A stretch of 64,000 bases of DNA from Flaviflagellibacter rhizophilus. Its GTDB lineage: Bacteria > Pseudomonadota > Alphaproteobacteria > Rhizobiales > Methylopilaceae. The stretch is taken from positions 39,556 to 103,555 of the forward strand of contig NZ_JAXAFJ010000011.1 in assembly GCF_033898525.1 (NCBI RefSeq), read 5' to 3'. Positions 25,042-33,180 of this stretch are shown one piece after another. The stretch's first letter is position 1. The number at the start of each line of letters is the position of its first letter. The position numbers and the translations under genes are program-made. The notes beneath the pieces were generated by a model, which worked only from the letters and a program-made list of their open reading frames with translations, had not been told where the DNA came from and did no database searches.

Positions 25042-25464
25042 CTAGAAACCTTCAACCTCTCCGAGACGGCAGATGATCGACCATTCCTCCTGCGTCACCG
25101 GCTGAACCGAGAGCCGCATGGAGGTGACCAGCGCCATGCCGGATAATTGGGGATTGGCCTTCACTTCCGCAAGCGTGACCGGCCTCGGGACGGGCTCAAG
25201 CGCGCGGATGTCCACGCAGGACCATGTGCCGGTGCTGTCGGTCGAATCGGGATGAGCCTCCGCGCAGACCTCGGCAATACCGACGACGTCCTTGGTGGCG
25301 TTGGAATGGTAGAAGAAGCCGCGGTCGCCCAGCTTCATCGCGCGCATATGGTTGCGCGCGAGGTAGTTGCGGACGCCGTCCCATTCCTGCCCGGCGGCTC
25401 CCTTGGCCTTCAGGTCCTCGAACGAGAAGACATCGGGCTCCGATTTGAACAGCCAGAATTGCAT
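25042..25464 (-). CDS. EVE-domain protein
   Basis: 140 residues from the ATG at 25464, which shares one base with the gpsA stop (TGATG). A single EVE domain: MQFWLFKSEPDVFSFEDLKA, WDGVRNYLARNHMRAMKLGD, FFYHSNATKDVVGIAEV and LSVQPVTQEEW are the usual segments. EVE is a PUA-like fold that binds modified bases in DNA or RNA; the cellular role of these stand-alone proteins is not settled. The tight link to gpsA and tsaD is common in alphaproteobacteria and suggests a link to RNA modification. Confidence 0.93.
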   Translation of the reverse strand: MQFWLFKSEPDVFSFEDLKAKGAAGQEWDGVRNYLARNHMRAMKLGDRGFFYHSNATKDVVGIAEVCAEAHPDSTDSTGTWSCVDIRALEPVPRPVTLAEVKANPQLSGMALVTSMRLSVQPVTQEEWSIICRLGEVEGF

Positions 25465-26444
25465 CACGCCTCTGCCTTTAGCGGGCGCGCAAGTAGGGCC
25501 TCCACGGCCTCGCCCACCGAGATGGCACGCTCAAGCACGTCGCGAACCGCGATGGCAATCGGCAATTCGACGCCGTGACGTTCGCCCAGCGCAACCAGTG
25601 CCTGCGCGGTGAAGGTGCCTTCCGCCAGCTTGCCGGAGGGCGGTTCGCCACGGCCGATGGCGAACCCGAAGCTGAAATTACGGGATTGTTCGGAGGTGGC
25701 AGTAAGCACAAGGTCGCCGAGCCCCGACAGGCCCATAAGGGTCTCAGGCCGGGCGCCGAGCGCCGAGCCCAGCCGCCGCAGTTCGGCGAAGCCACGCGCG
25801 ATCAGCGCCGCGCCCGCGCTGGCACCGAGCCCGCGACCTGCCGCGACGCCAGCGCCGATAGCCAGCACGTTCTTGGCCGCGCCGCCGATCTCCACCCCAC
25901 GCACATCGTCGGAGTGGTAGAGGCGCAGCCCCGCGGAGGCGAGGGCGGCGGACAGGTCGGCCGCCAGCCATTCGTCGTCGGCGGCCAGGGTCACGGCCGT
26001 CGGCAGGCCCCGCGCCACATCGGCGGCGAAGCTCGGGCCTGACAGCACGGCCGCCGGATGGTCCGGCAGCGCATCCCGCAGAACATCCGTCATGAAGGCC
26101 AGCGAGCCGCGCTCGATGCCTTTGGCGCAGGAGATGACAGGGGCTCCCATCTTGATGTGCCGCGAGACCCCGCCTGCAGCCGCGCGCATGGCCTGCGAGG
26201 GCACCACCATCAGCACCGCATCGGCCATGCCGAGCTCTTCGACCTCGCACGTGGCGGTGACCCGGTCCTCCAGTGCCACGCCCGGCAGGTAGCGTTCGTT
26301 GGTGCGCTGGTCGGCGAGCGCGCGTGCCTGCGCTTCATCCATTTCCCACAGCACGACTTCATGTCCCGCACGGGCGGATGCGTTGGCCAGAGCGGTGCCC
26401 CAGGCCCCGGCGCCGACGACGCCGATCATGCCGAAGCGGCTCAT
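25464..26444 (-). CDS. gpsA: glycerol-3-phosphate dehydrogenase [NAD(P)+]
   Basis: 326 residues. It reduces dihydroxyacetone phosphate to sn-glycerol-3-phosphate for phospholipid synthesis. The Rossmann fold begins GVVGAGAWGTALANASARAG, and GVEIGGAAKNVLAIGAGVAA carries the conserved catalytic Lys-Asn pair. MGLSGLGDLVLTATSEQSRN is the substrate-binding segment. Its start overlaps the tsaD stop by 4 bases and its stop touches the EVE start, so all three form an operon. Confidence 0.97.
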   Translation of the reverse strand: MSRFGMIGVVGAGAWGTALANASARAGHEVVLWEMDEAQARALADQRTNERYLPGVALEDRVTATCEVEELGMADAVLMVVPSQAMRAAAGGVSRHIKMGAPVISCAKGIERGSLAFMTDVLRDALPDHPAAVLSGPSFAADVARGLPTAVTLAADDEWLAADLSAALASAGLRLYHSDDVRGVEIGGAAKNVLAIGAGVAAGRGLGASAGAALIARGFAELRRLGSALGARPETLMGLSGLGDLVLTATSEQSRNFSFGFAIGRGEPPSGKLAEGTFTAQALVALGERHGVELPIAIAVRDVLERAISVGEAVEALLARPLKAEA

Positions 26445-27493
26445 GCGCGTGCTCCCGGGAGGGCGGCGTCCATGTCCAGCGGCCAGCGGGCACGCGGTGC
26501 GAAGCCGAGGCCGTCATGCTGGCCGAGTGCCAGCCGCTCCGCCCCCGCCCACGCGATCATGGCACCGTTGTCGCCGCAGAGATCCATGGGCGGCGCGATG
26601 AGGGGAACACGCAGCGAATCGGCCAGATGAAGCAATTGTCGGCGCATGGCCTGATTGGCCGCCACGCCGCCCGCGACGACGAGGGCCTTGGGCGTGCCAT
26701 GCTGGCTCGTGAAGATCTGCACCGCCACGCGAACCCGGTCGAGGACCATGTCGATGACGGCCTTCTGGAACGAGGCGCAGAGATCGGCGACGTCCTTGTC
26801 CGTCAGCGGCGCGATGCGCTCGGCCTCGATGCGCACGGCGGTCTTGAGGCCCGCGAGTGAGAAATCCGGTTGGGGACGTCCGACCATCGGCCGGGGAAAC
26901 GAGAAGCGCGTGGGATCGCCTTTGAGCGCAACGCGCTCGACTTCAGGGCCGCCGGGATAATCGAGGCCGAGCAGCTTCGCGACCTTGTCGAAAGCCTCGC
27001 CGATGGCGTCGTCGATGGTTGTGCCAAGCCGCTGGTACTGGCCGACGCCCTTCACCGCAAGCAATTGCGAATGCCCACCGGAAACGAGCAGCAGCAGATA
27101 GGGGAAGGCCACATTGTCGGTAAGGCGGGCGGTGAGCGCGTGGCCCTCCAGATGGTTGACCGCGAGGAACGGCTTGCCGGTGGCGAAGGCCAGGGCCTTG
27201 GCCGTCGTGAGGCCCACGATGACGCCTCCGATCAGGCCGGGGCCCGCGGCGGCGGCGATGCCGTCCATCTCGTCGAGCGTCAGTCCTGCTTCGGATAGCG
27301 CCTGCTGGATGATGCGGTCGAGCGCATCGACATGGGCGCGCGAGGCGATTTCCGGCACCACGCCGCCATAGGCCGCGTGCTTCTTCACCTGCGAAAGCAC
27401 CACGTTCGACAGCACGCGCCCGCTGCCTTCCTCACGTTCCACAATGGCGGCGGAGGTCTCGTCGCAGGTGGTCTCGATGCCAAGTACGCGCAT
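26441..27493 (-). CDS. tsaD: tRNA N6-adenosine threonylcarbamoyltransferase
   Basis: 350 residues from the ATG at 27493; reading further upstream enters the hemC region. TsaD transfers the threonylcarbamoyl group from the Sua5 product to A37 of ANN-decoding tRNAs. MRVLGIETTCDETSAAIVE opens the ASKHA fold, NHLEGHALTARL supplies the metal-binding histidines, and ALVVAGGVAANQAMRRQL plus LCGDNGAMIAWAG complete the nucleotide site. It is divergent from hemC (92-base gap), an arrangement widely seen in alphaproteobacteria. Confidence 0.98.
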   Translation of the reverse strand: MRVLGIETTCDETSAAIVEREEGSGRVLSNVVLSQVKKHAAYGGVVPEIASRAHVDALDRIIQQALSEAGLTLDEMDGIAAAAGPGLIGGVIVGLTTAKALAFATGKPFLAVNHLEGHALTARLTDNVAFPYLLLLVSGGHSQLLAVKGVGQYQRLGTTIDDAIGEAFDKVAKLLGLDYPGGPEVERVALKGDPTRFSFPRPMVGRPQPDFSLAGLKTAVRIEAERIAPLTDKDVADLCASFQKAVIDMVLDRVRVAVQIFTSQHGTPKALVVAGGVAANQAMRRQLLHLADSLRVPLIAPPMDLCGDNGAMIAWAGAERLALGQHDGLGFAPRARWPLDMDAALPGARA

Positions 27494-27585
27494 GAAGGTA
27501 TCCTGGGGGAGGGACGAAGTGGCCGGTTTCGGGATGCGGCGGCAGCCTATAATCTGTGGGCCCGCATCACAACGCTTCGGCCCGC

Positions 27586-28524
27586 ATGACATCGACCCTT
27601 CTCCGCCTCGGCACACGCGGCAGCCCTCTGGCGCTGTGGCAGGCGCATGCCACGCAACGCGCTCTTTCGCAGGCTCACGGCGTGCCTCTTGAGGCCATCG
27701 AGATCGTGGTGATCCGCACCACGGGCGACCAGGTGCGTGACCGTCCGCTGGCGGATGTCGGCGGAAAAGGGCTGTTCACGAAGGAGATCGAGGAGGCGCT
27801 GGCGGACGGACACGTGGATGTGGCGGTGCATTCCGCGAAGGACGTTCCGACCTTTCTGCCGGACGGCATGGTGCTCGCCGCCTGCCTTGAACGCGCCGAC
27901 CCCCGCGACGCCTTGATCGCCCCGCAATACGGCACGCTGGACGGCCTGCCCGAGGGTGCCGTCGTCGGTACGGCGTCTGCCCGGCGTGGGGCGATGCTGA
28001 GTTACCTGCGACCGGACATCACGACTGTGCTGCTGCGCGGCAATGTCGAGACAAGGCTGCGCAAGGTAGAAAGCGGCGAGATGCAGGCCACCCTGCTTGC
28101 GCTGGCCGGGTTGAGGCGGCTCGGACTGGAAGCGCATGCCAGCGAGGTGCTTGAGCCTGAGCGTTTCCTGCCGGCCTGCGGACAGGGGACGGTTGCCCTG
28201 GAGATCCGGGGCGATGATGCGCGCACGGCGGAACTCCTGGCGGCAGTCGACCACAGGGAGACGCATCTGTCGCTGCTTGCCGAGCGCGCCTTCTTGGCCG
28301 CGCTGGACGGATCCTGCCGCACCTCCATCGGCGGGCACGCCCGGATGGACGGGGACCGGCTGCAATTGCGCGGGCTCGTGCTCGAGGCCGAGGGGCGCGA
28401 GGCGTGGACCGTGGAACTTGATGGGCCCGCCGACCAGCCGGAGATCATCGGCCGCACAGCCGGCGAGGATCTTTTCAACCGCGTTCCGGCCGGCATCATT
28501 GTCAGCGAGCGCTTTCCCTCGTGA
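27586..28524 (+). CDS. hemC: porphobilinogen deaminase
   Basis: 312 residues from the ATG at 27586. It links four porphobilinogens into hydroxymethylbilane in heme synthesis. LRLGTRGSPLALWQAHATQR, AVHSAKDVPTFLPDGMVLAA (catalytic Asp region) and RRGAMLSYLRPDITTVLLRG are diagnostic. The dipyrromethane cofactor Cys sits in LDGSCRTSIGGHA. The stop overlaps the hemD GTG start in a GTGA, so the pair is translationally coupled. Confidence 0.98.
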   Translation: MTSTLLRLGTRGSPLALWQAHATQRALSQAHGVPLEAIEIVVIRTTGDQVRDRPLADVGGKGLFTKEIEEALADGHVDVAVHSAKDVPTFLPDGMVLAACLERADPRDALIAPQYGTLDGLPEGAVVGTASARRGAMLSYLRPDITTVLLRGNVETRLRKVESGEMQATLLALAGLRRLGLEAHASEVLEPERFLPACGQGTVALEIRGDDARTAELLAAVDHRETHLSLLAERAFLAALDGSCRTSIGGHARMDGDRLQLRGLVLEAEGREAWTVELDGPADQPEIIGRTAGEDLFNRVPAGIIVSERFPS

Positions 28525-29261
28525 AGGTGCTGGTGACACGACCGGAGCGGCCGGGCCTGCGCACCGCCCAGAGGCTGCGCGCGCTGGGGCATGAGCCGCT
28601 CGTCGTGCCATTGCTCAGCCTGCACTTCGCGCCTCCGGAGAACCTGATCGCGAACGGCCTGCCAGACGGCATCATCCTCACCAGCGCCAACGCCGCGCGG
28701 GCGATTGCCTCGCACCCCCATTTGCCGAGGCTCCGGGGTCTGAGGCTTTGGACGGTCGGGAGCAGGACCACGGCGGCGGCGCGCGAACTCGGCTTCGACA
28801 ATCTTCAAGCCGAAGCGCTGGACCTCGATGCGCTGGCCGTGGTGCTGAACGGCTGGGAAGGGGCGGGTTTACGGCTGCTCCACCTGGCCGGACAGGATCG
28901 TGCCGGCGACCTCGCAGCCATGACGGAGGGATCGTCCCACATCATCCGGACCGTGGTGGTCTACCGCGCTGATCCCGTCCCCGCGATGCCGGCCGACATT
29001 CTGGACGATCTGGCGGCGGGACTGATCGACGCAGTTCTGCATTATTCCGGCCGCACCGCTTGGGCCTATCTGCGGTTATCAGAGGCTTCTGTACCGGGGG
29101 AGAGTCTTCCTCCGGTCCACATCTGCCTCTCGGAAAACGTCGCCGCGCCGCTGCTTCGTGCCGGTGGCAAGGTTCGCATTGCAACGCTTCCCACTGAAGA
29201 CGCGTTGTTGGCATGCCTGAGCGAAGCCGCCTCGCCAAGCGGCGTGCCGGGCGCTAATTAA
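28521..29261 (+). CDS. hemD: uroporphyrinogen-III synthase
   Basis: 246 residues, starting at a GTG that overlaps the hemC stop. It cyclises hydroxymethylbilane with inversion of ring D. The family is poorly conserved, but the start VKVLVTRPERPGLRTAQRLR, the mid-protein ILTSANAARAI and LRLWTVGSRTTAAARELGF, and HYSGRTAWAYLRL match HemD in order. Position directly after hemC makes the call safe. Confidence 0.93.
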   Translation: MKVLVTRPERPGLRTAQRLRALGHEPLVVPLLSLHFAPPENLIANGLPDGIILTSANAARAIASHPHLPRLRGLRLWTVGSRTTAAARELGFDNLQAEALDLDALAVVLNGWEGAGLRLLHLAGQDRAGDLAAMTEGSSHIIRTVVVYRADPVPAMPADILDDLAAGLIDAVLHYSGRTAWAYLRLSEASVPGESLPPVHICLSENVAAPLLRAGGKVRIATLPTEDALLACLSEAASPSGVPGAN

Positions 29262-29288
29262 GTCCGGGCTTCCAGTACGAGGAAATGT

Positions 29289-30983
29289 ATGGCCGACCCG
29301 AAGAACCCTCGCCCGGACAACAAGACCGAGGCTCGTCGATCCATGAAGCCCAAGCCGGGCGTTATCGATCTGCAGGCGACAGAGGTCACCGACCCGTCGC
29401 CGGCGCCTGAGCCGACGCAATCTCCCGACGCGGAAGTGGAAGCAGCCATGCCCGGGAGCACCGAAGAGACTCGGCCTGAGGCGGCTCCCGAGACCCCTGA
29501 CGAGCACCTGGAAGTGGCGATCCCCGGCATCGACACGCCGCCGTCGGAAAGCCCGCCCCCGCCCAAGCCGCCAGCCGGAGAGCAGGTGAGCGCCGGAGTG
29601 ACGGAAGCCGCGGCCTTGGGAGCCGCCAGCAACCGGCAGCCGGGGGAGACGGCGAACACTGGAACAAGTGCCGCAGCAGCCAACCCCGCGGTTTCCGATG
29701 CGGAGCCGCGCTCTTCGCTGGGCGCGCTCGTCGGCGCGGGCGTGGCGGGTGGCGCCATCACACTTGTGGTCTTCTTCCTGCTCCTGAGCGCCGACCTCAT
29801 TCCGCTTTCGGGCGCAGGTGATCCCGCGCTCGGCAATCGTGTCGCAGCGGTTGAGCGGGAGGTGACCACTTTGGCCGAACGGCCTGCGGCTCAGGAAACC
29901 CCGGCGGCCGGCGCAACAGCCAATGTGCAGGCGCTCCAGGCTGAGATTCAGGACCTACGGGGTCAGATCGAGGGCTTGCGCAACGCGGCTCCGGTGGCAG
30001 GCGGGGCTCCCGCGCCGCAGCCGGAGATCGAGGAATTGTCCCGTCGGGTCGCGGACCTCACAACCCGCGTCGAGAACCAGCCGCAGCAGGCGGCACAGCC
30101 GGCGGTTCCCGGCCCGGAACTGGCGCAACTGACAACCCGCCTCGATGAACTGGCGCAGCGCGTGGAAGCACCCCGACAACCTGATCCGGCTGTGGGTCAG
30201 GCAGTGGAGCAGGCGTCGGCCGCGTCACGCCGTGCGGATGAAGCCGCGCAAGCCGCGCAGCAGACGGCCCAGCGCCTGGACGAGGTCGCCCAACAGGCAC
30301 AACAGGCAGCGCAGCGCGCCGACGAAGTCGGCCAGCAGGTGCAGGAGAACGGCCAGCGTGCAGGCGAAGCCGTTCAGCAAGTGGCGACGGCTGTTCAGCA
30401 GGCCGAGCAGGCAGGCGCCGCCGCTGCCAAAGCAACAGAGGAAAGCGGCCGCGCCTATGCCGAGGCCAACCGTGCAGCGACGCTTGCGGCTCTTGGTTCG
30501 CTGGAAAGCGCCATCATGCGGGGCGCACCTTATGCAGGTGCGCTTGCCAATGCGCGCAGCCAGATACCGGACGCCGTCGCCGCCACGCTGCAGGCCAATG
30601 CCGATAAGGGACTGCCGACGCTCGACATCGTCGCTGCGCGGCTCGATGAGGCACTGAACAAGGCTCCGCGTCCGGAGATTCAGTCCCAGGGGCTCTTGGA
30701 TCGCTTCGCGGAAGGCGCCAAGGGGCTGGTGCGGGTGCGGCCTGCCGAGGATTCGGTGCAGGAGATGCAGGGCAACGATGTCTGGGCTGTGCGCAGCCGC
30801 ATCCAGTCCCGTCTGCAGCGCCGCGCCTTCGCCGACGCACTTGCCGAATGGGAAAACCTCGATCCTGCCGCGAAGGAAGCGACCAAGCGGGAAGCCGATG
30901 ATCTGAGGTCCCGACTGGCCGTCGACCAGGCGCTCGATGCGGTCCGCGCCGATGCGCTGAAGGCTGCGGAGGCCGGACAATGA
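29289..30983 (+). CDS. alphaproteobacterial Mic60/mitofilin-like protein (COG4223)
   Basis: 564 residues. The first 150 are polar and Pro/Glu-rich, then one membrane helix near residues 148-172 (GAGVAGGAITLVVFFLLLSA). A long periplasmic coiled coil follows, very rich in Gln and Ala (EEASAA-like runs such as RADEAAQAAQQTAQRLDEVA), and a C-terminal helical domain (ALNKAPRPEIQSQGLLDRFA). This layout and the place between hemD and hemY are those of the bacterial relative of Mic60, the protein that shapes inner-membrane invaginations in mitochondria. Its stop overlaps the hemY start by 4 bases. Confidence 0.85.
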   Translation: MADPKNPRPDNKTEARRSMKPKPGVIDLQATEVTDPSPAPEPTQSPDAEVEAAMPGSTEETRPEAAPETPDEHLEVAIPGIDTPPSESPPPPKPPAGEQVSAGVTEAAALGAASNRQPGETANTGTSAAAANPAVSDAEPRSSLGALVGAGVAGGAITLVVFFLLLSADLIPLSGAGDPALGNRVAAVEREVTTLAERPAAQETPAAGATANVQALQAEIQDLRGQIEGLRNAAPVAGGAPAPQPEIEELSRRVADLTTRVENQPQQAAQPAVPGPELAQLTTRLDELAQRVEAPRQPDPAVGQAVEQASAASRRADEAAQAAQQTAQRLDEVAQQAQQAAQRADEVGQQVQENGQRAGEAVQQVATAVQQAEQAGAAAAKATEESGRAYAEANRAATLAALGSLESAIMRGAPYAGALANARSQIPDAVAATLQANADKGLPTLDIVAARLDEALNKAPRPEIQSQGLLDRFAEGAKGLVRVRPAEDSVQEMQGNDVWAVRSRIQSRLQRRAFADALAEWENLDPAAKEATKREADDLRSRLAVDQALDAVRADALKAAEAGQ

Positions 30984-32644
30984 TCCGCGTCCTTCTGTTC
31001 CTTGCCGTCATCGCGCTGGCGGCGCTCGGGGTTGACTGGCTGATCGACCGTCCCGGTTCGATCACGCTCGTGTGGCAGGGCTGGCAGATCGAGACCACGG
31101 TCGCCGTGGCACTGTTCGCTGTTCTCGCGCTGACGGCTGCCCTGCTCCTGCTGTGGTGGCTGCTCACCTCCATCTTCCACATCCCCGACGCGATCGCGGG
31201 AGTGATGCGAGGGCGGCGCAGGAAGCGCGGGCTTGGCGCCGTCGCACATGGCCTCGTCGCCATCGGCGTCGGCGACGGTCGTGCGGCGAGACGTTCGGCC
31301 ACCGAAGCGCGCCGTCTCATCGGAGACGAGCCGTTGACCCTGCTGCTGCGGGCACAGGCGGCGCAGCTCTCCGGCGATCGCGCGGAGGCGGAATCTGCTT
31401 TCCGGGCGATGCTGGAGCGCGAGGAAACCCGGCCACTCGGCTATCGCGGCCTCTATGTGGAGGCCCGGCGCCGCGGTGATGATGACAGCGCGCTGCAGAT
31501 CGCAAGCCGTGCTGCGGCCGCCGATCCCAAGGTGCCATGGGCAGGCCCGGCACTTCTGGACATGCAGGCATCCCACCGCGACTGGGATGGCGCGCTGGCC
31601 TCGGTCGAGCGCAATGTCTCGGCCAAGGTGGTGGACCGGTCGACCGGCCGCCGTCAGCGGGCCGTGCTGCTGACCGGCAAGGCGATGGATATGGCCGACG
31701 AGCGGCCTGAGGAAGCCCGTTCGCTGGCTCGCAGCGCGGTCGATCTGGCTCCCGATCTTGTGCCGGCGGCGGCTCTGGCCGGACGTCTGCTGGCAGAGGC
31801 CGGCGATTACCGCAAGGCGGCCAAGATCGTGGACAAGGCCTGGCGCGCGCATCCTCACCCCGATCTGGCGGAGGTCTACCTGCACATCCGTCCGGGTGAT
31901 GCGGCGCTGGACAGGCTGAAGCGGGCGCAAGGGCTGCAGGCAAGGTCGGGAGGGCACGTCGAGGGTGATCTCATCCTCGTGCGCGCGGCCATCGATGCCC
32001 GTGACTATGCGCTGGCGCGCCGGCTCCTTCAGCCGCATGCCGACAGCACGCCGACCCGTCGGGTCTGTTTGTTGATGGCGGAGCTGGACGAAGCCGAACT
32101 GAATGATCGCGGCCGCGCGCGGGCCTGGCGGACGCGGGCTCTCGTGGCGCGCCCCGATCCGGCCTGGGTGGCCGACGGCGTCGTCACGCAGAACTGGCAG
32201 CCGTTCTCGCCCACGAGCGGCAAGCTGGACGCCTTTGTCTGGACGGTTCCGCAGGAGAGCCTCTCGGCATCGGATCATAGGCTGATCGAATCCGACATCC
32301 TCGCTGCGGAGCAGGAACTGGTCTCGAAGCCGGAGCCTGCGGAGCCCGAGGTGACACCTGCAGCCGAGGAGCCGCTGGAGCCGGAGATCGTCGCCACGCC
32401 GCAAGCACCGGCTGAGGAGTTCACAGCCGAGGCTCCTGCCGTGGAACCGGAGGTGGTGACGCCGCCCACCCAACCGGTCCAGCCGCCATCGCCGCCCGTG
32501 GCGAAGCCGGCTCCGGCATCCTACATCCGCCCGGCGGCCAAGCCGGAGATTGTCTTGCCGCTCGCACATGCGCCGGATGATCCCGGGCCGGACGACGACG
32601 GGCCTGTGGACCTCACGCGCTCGCCCGAACGCGCCACCGTGTGA
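30980..32644 (+). CDS. hemY: HemY-family TPR membrane protein
   Basis: 554 residues. Two N-terminal membrane helices (VLLFLAVIALAALGVDWLID and VALFAVLALTAALLLLWWLL) are followed by the HemY_N motif around GVMRGRRRKRGLGAVAHGLV, then TPR-type helices (ADERPEEARSLARSAVDLAP). The last 120 residues are a Pro/Glu/Ala-rich tail, longer than in gammaproteobacterial HemY. Despite the symbol, this is not the Bacillus protoporphyrinogen oxidase; proteobacterial HemY is a membrane scaffold whose exact role in heme synthesis is unresolved. It closes the hemC-hemD-Mic60-hemY operon. Confidence 0.9.
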   Translation: MIRVLLFLAVIALAALGVDWLIDRPGSITLVWQGWQIETTVAVALFAVLALTAALLLLWWLLTSIFHIPDAIAGVMRGRRRKRGLGAVAHGLVAIGVGDGRAARRSATEARRLIGDEPLTLLLRAQAAQLSGDRAEAESAFRAMLEREETRPLGYRGLYVEARRRGDDDSALQIASRAAAADPKVPWAGPALLDMQASHRDWDGALASVERNVSAKVVDRSTGRRQRAVLLTGKAMDMADERPEEARSLARSAVDLAPDLVPAAALAGRLLAEAGDYRKAAKIVDKAWRAHPHPDLAEVYLHIRPGDAALDRLKRAQGLQARSGGHVEGDLILVRAAIDARDYALARRLLQPHADSTPTRRVCLLMAELDEAELNDRGRARAWRTRALVARPDPAWVADGVVTQNWQPFSPTSGKLDAFVWTVPQESLSASDHRLIESDILAAEQELVSKPEPAEPEVTPAAEEPLEPEIVATPQAPAEEFTAEAPAVEPEVVTPPTQPVQPPSPPVAKPAPASYIRPAAKPEIVLPLAHAPDDPGPDDDGPVDLTRSPERATV

Positions 32645-32729
32645 CGCGGGAAAAGGCCGGGCTCGGCGTGTCCGGTCTTGCCTTCGTTCACGCGATTGTC
32701 TAGGAGCCTAGTCACCGGCTAGGCCCGGC

Positions 32730-32805
32730 GCCGCAATAGCTCAGTTGGTAGAGCACCTCATTCGTAATGAGGGGGTCGGGGGTTCGAATCCCTCTTGCGG
32801 CACCA
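32730..32805 (+). tRNA. tRNA-Thr (anticodon CGT)
   Basis: The cloverleaf is complete: acceptor GCCGCAA pairs with TTGCGGC, D arm GCTCAGTTGGTAGAGC, anticodon stem CCTCA/TGAGG around the loop TTCGTAA with CGT at 32763-32765, and the T arm GGGGGTTCGAATCCCTC. The CCA end is encoded (32803-32805). It reads ACG threonine codons. Confidence 0.97.
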
Positions 32806-33180
32806 TCATTTTTGCTCACGCCGTTCGACAGTTTCCCCGCCGGGAACATAGGCACTGTCGCATTCGCTCGATCCTGATTTGCGAAGGCTCACCGCGAGGG
32901 GGCCGGAGCCCGTCAAGGGCTAGCCCCTCTTCGACATGATCGTCCTATCAAGTCTCTTATCCCTCGCTGGCTAAGCGCAGCGATTAGGAGAATATCGCGT
33001 TATCAATGATGGGCTGAATATTGCCGCGCGAAAAAGCAAACAATGACAATGACAACCAGCTTATTTTGCTGCTGAAGGCCATTTGGTCACGATAAGTTAA
33101 TATTTCCGCGTCTCATTCAAATCCACCATCGTTTCGATGGGCGCGCGAGACAGCTGAGCTATGGAACTGGCGCCCGCCGC
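32806..33180. other. 375-base AT-richer spacer after tRNA-Thr
   Basis: No gene is seen. The second half is visibly richer in A and T than the surroundings (for example AAAAAGCAAACAATGACAAT near 33030 and GATAAGTTAATATTTCCG near 33090). No integrase, att repeat or tRNA 3' copy is visible on either side, so an integrated island cannot be shown. It probably holds the promoter of the GAF-GGDEF-EAL gene. Confidence 0.5.

Noticed and set aside
24831..25055. 74-residue reading frame on the minus strand
   Set aside because: It would start at a TTG inside the EVE gene end with poor spacing, has arginine-rich composition typical of random high-GC frames, and lies over the RNA-like hairpins.
32836..32862. 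GGAAC with CGCT 17 bases later, read as an EcfG promoter
   Set aside because: The -10 box has a mismatch and it is more than 300 bases from the next start codon.
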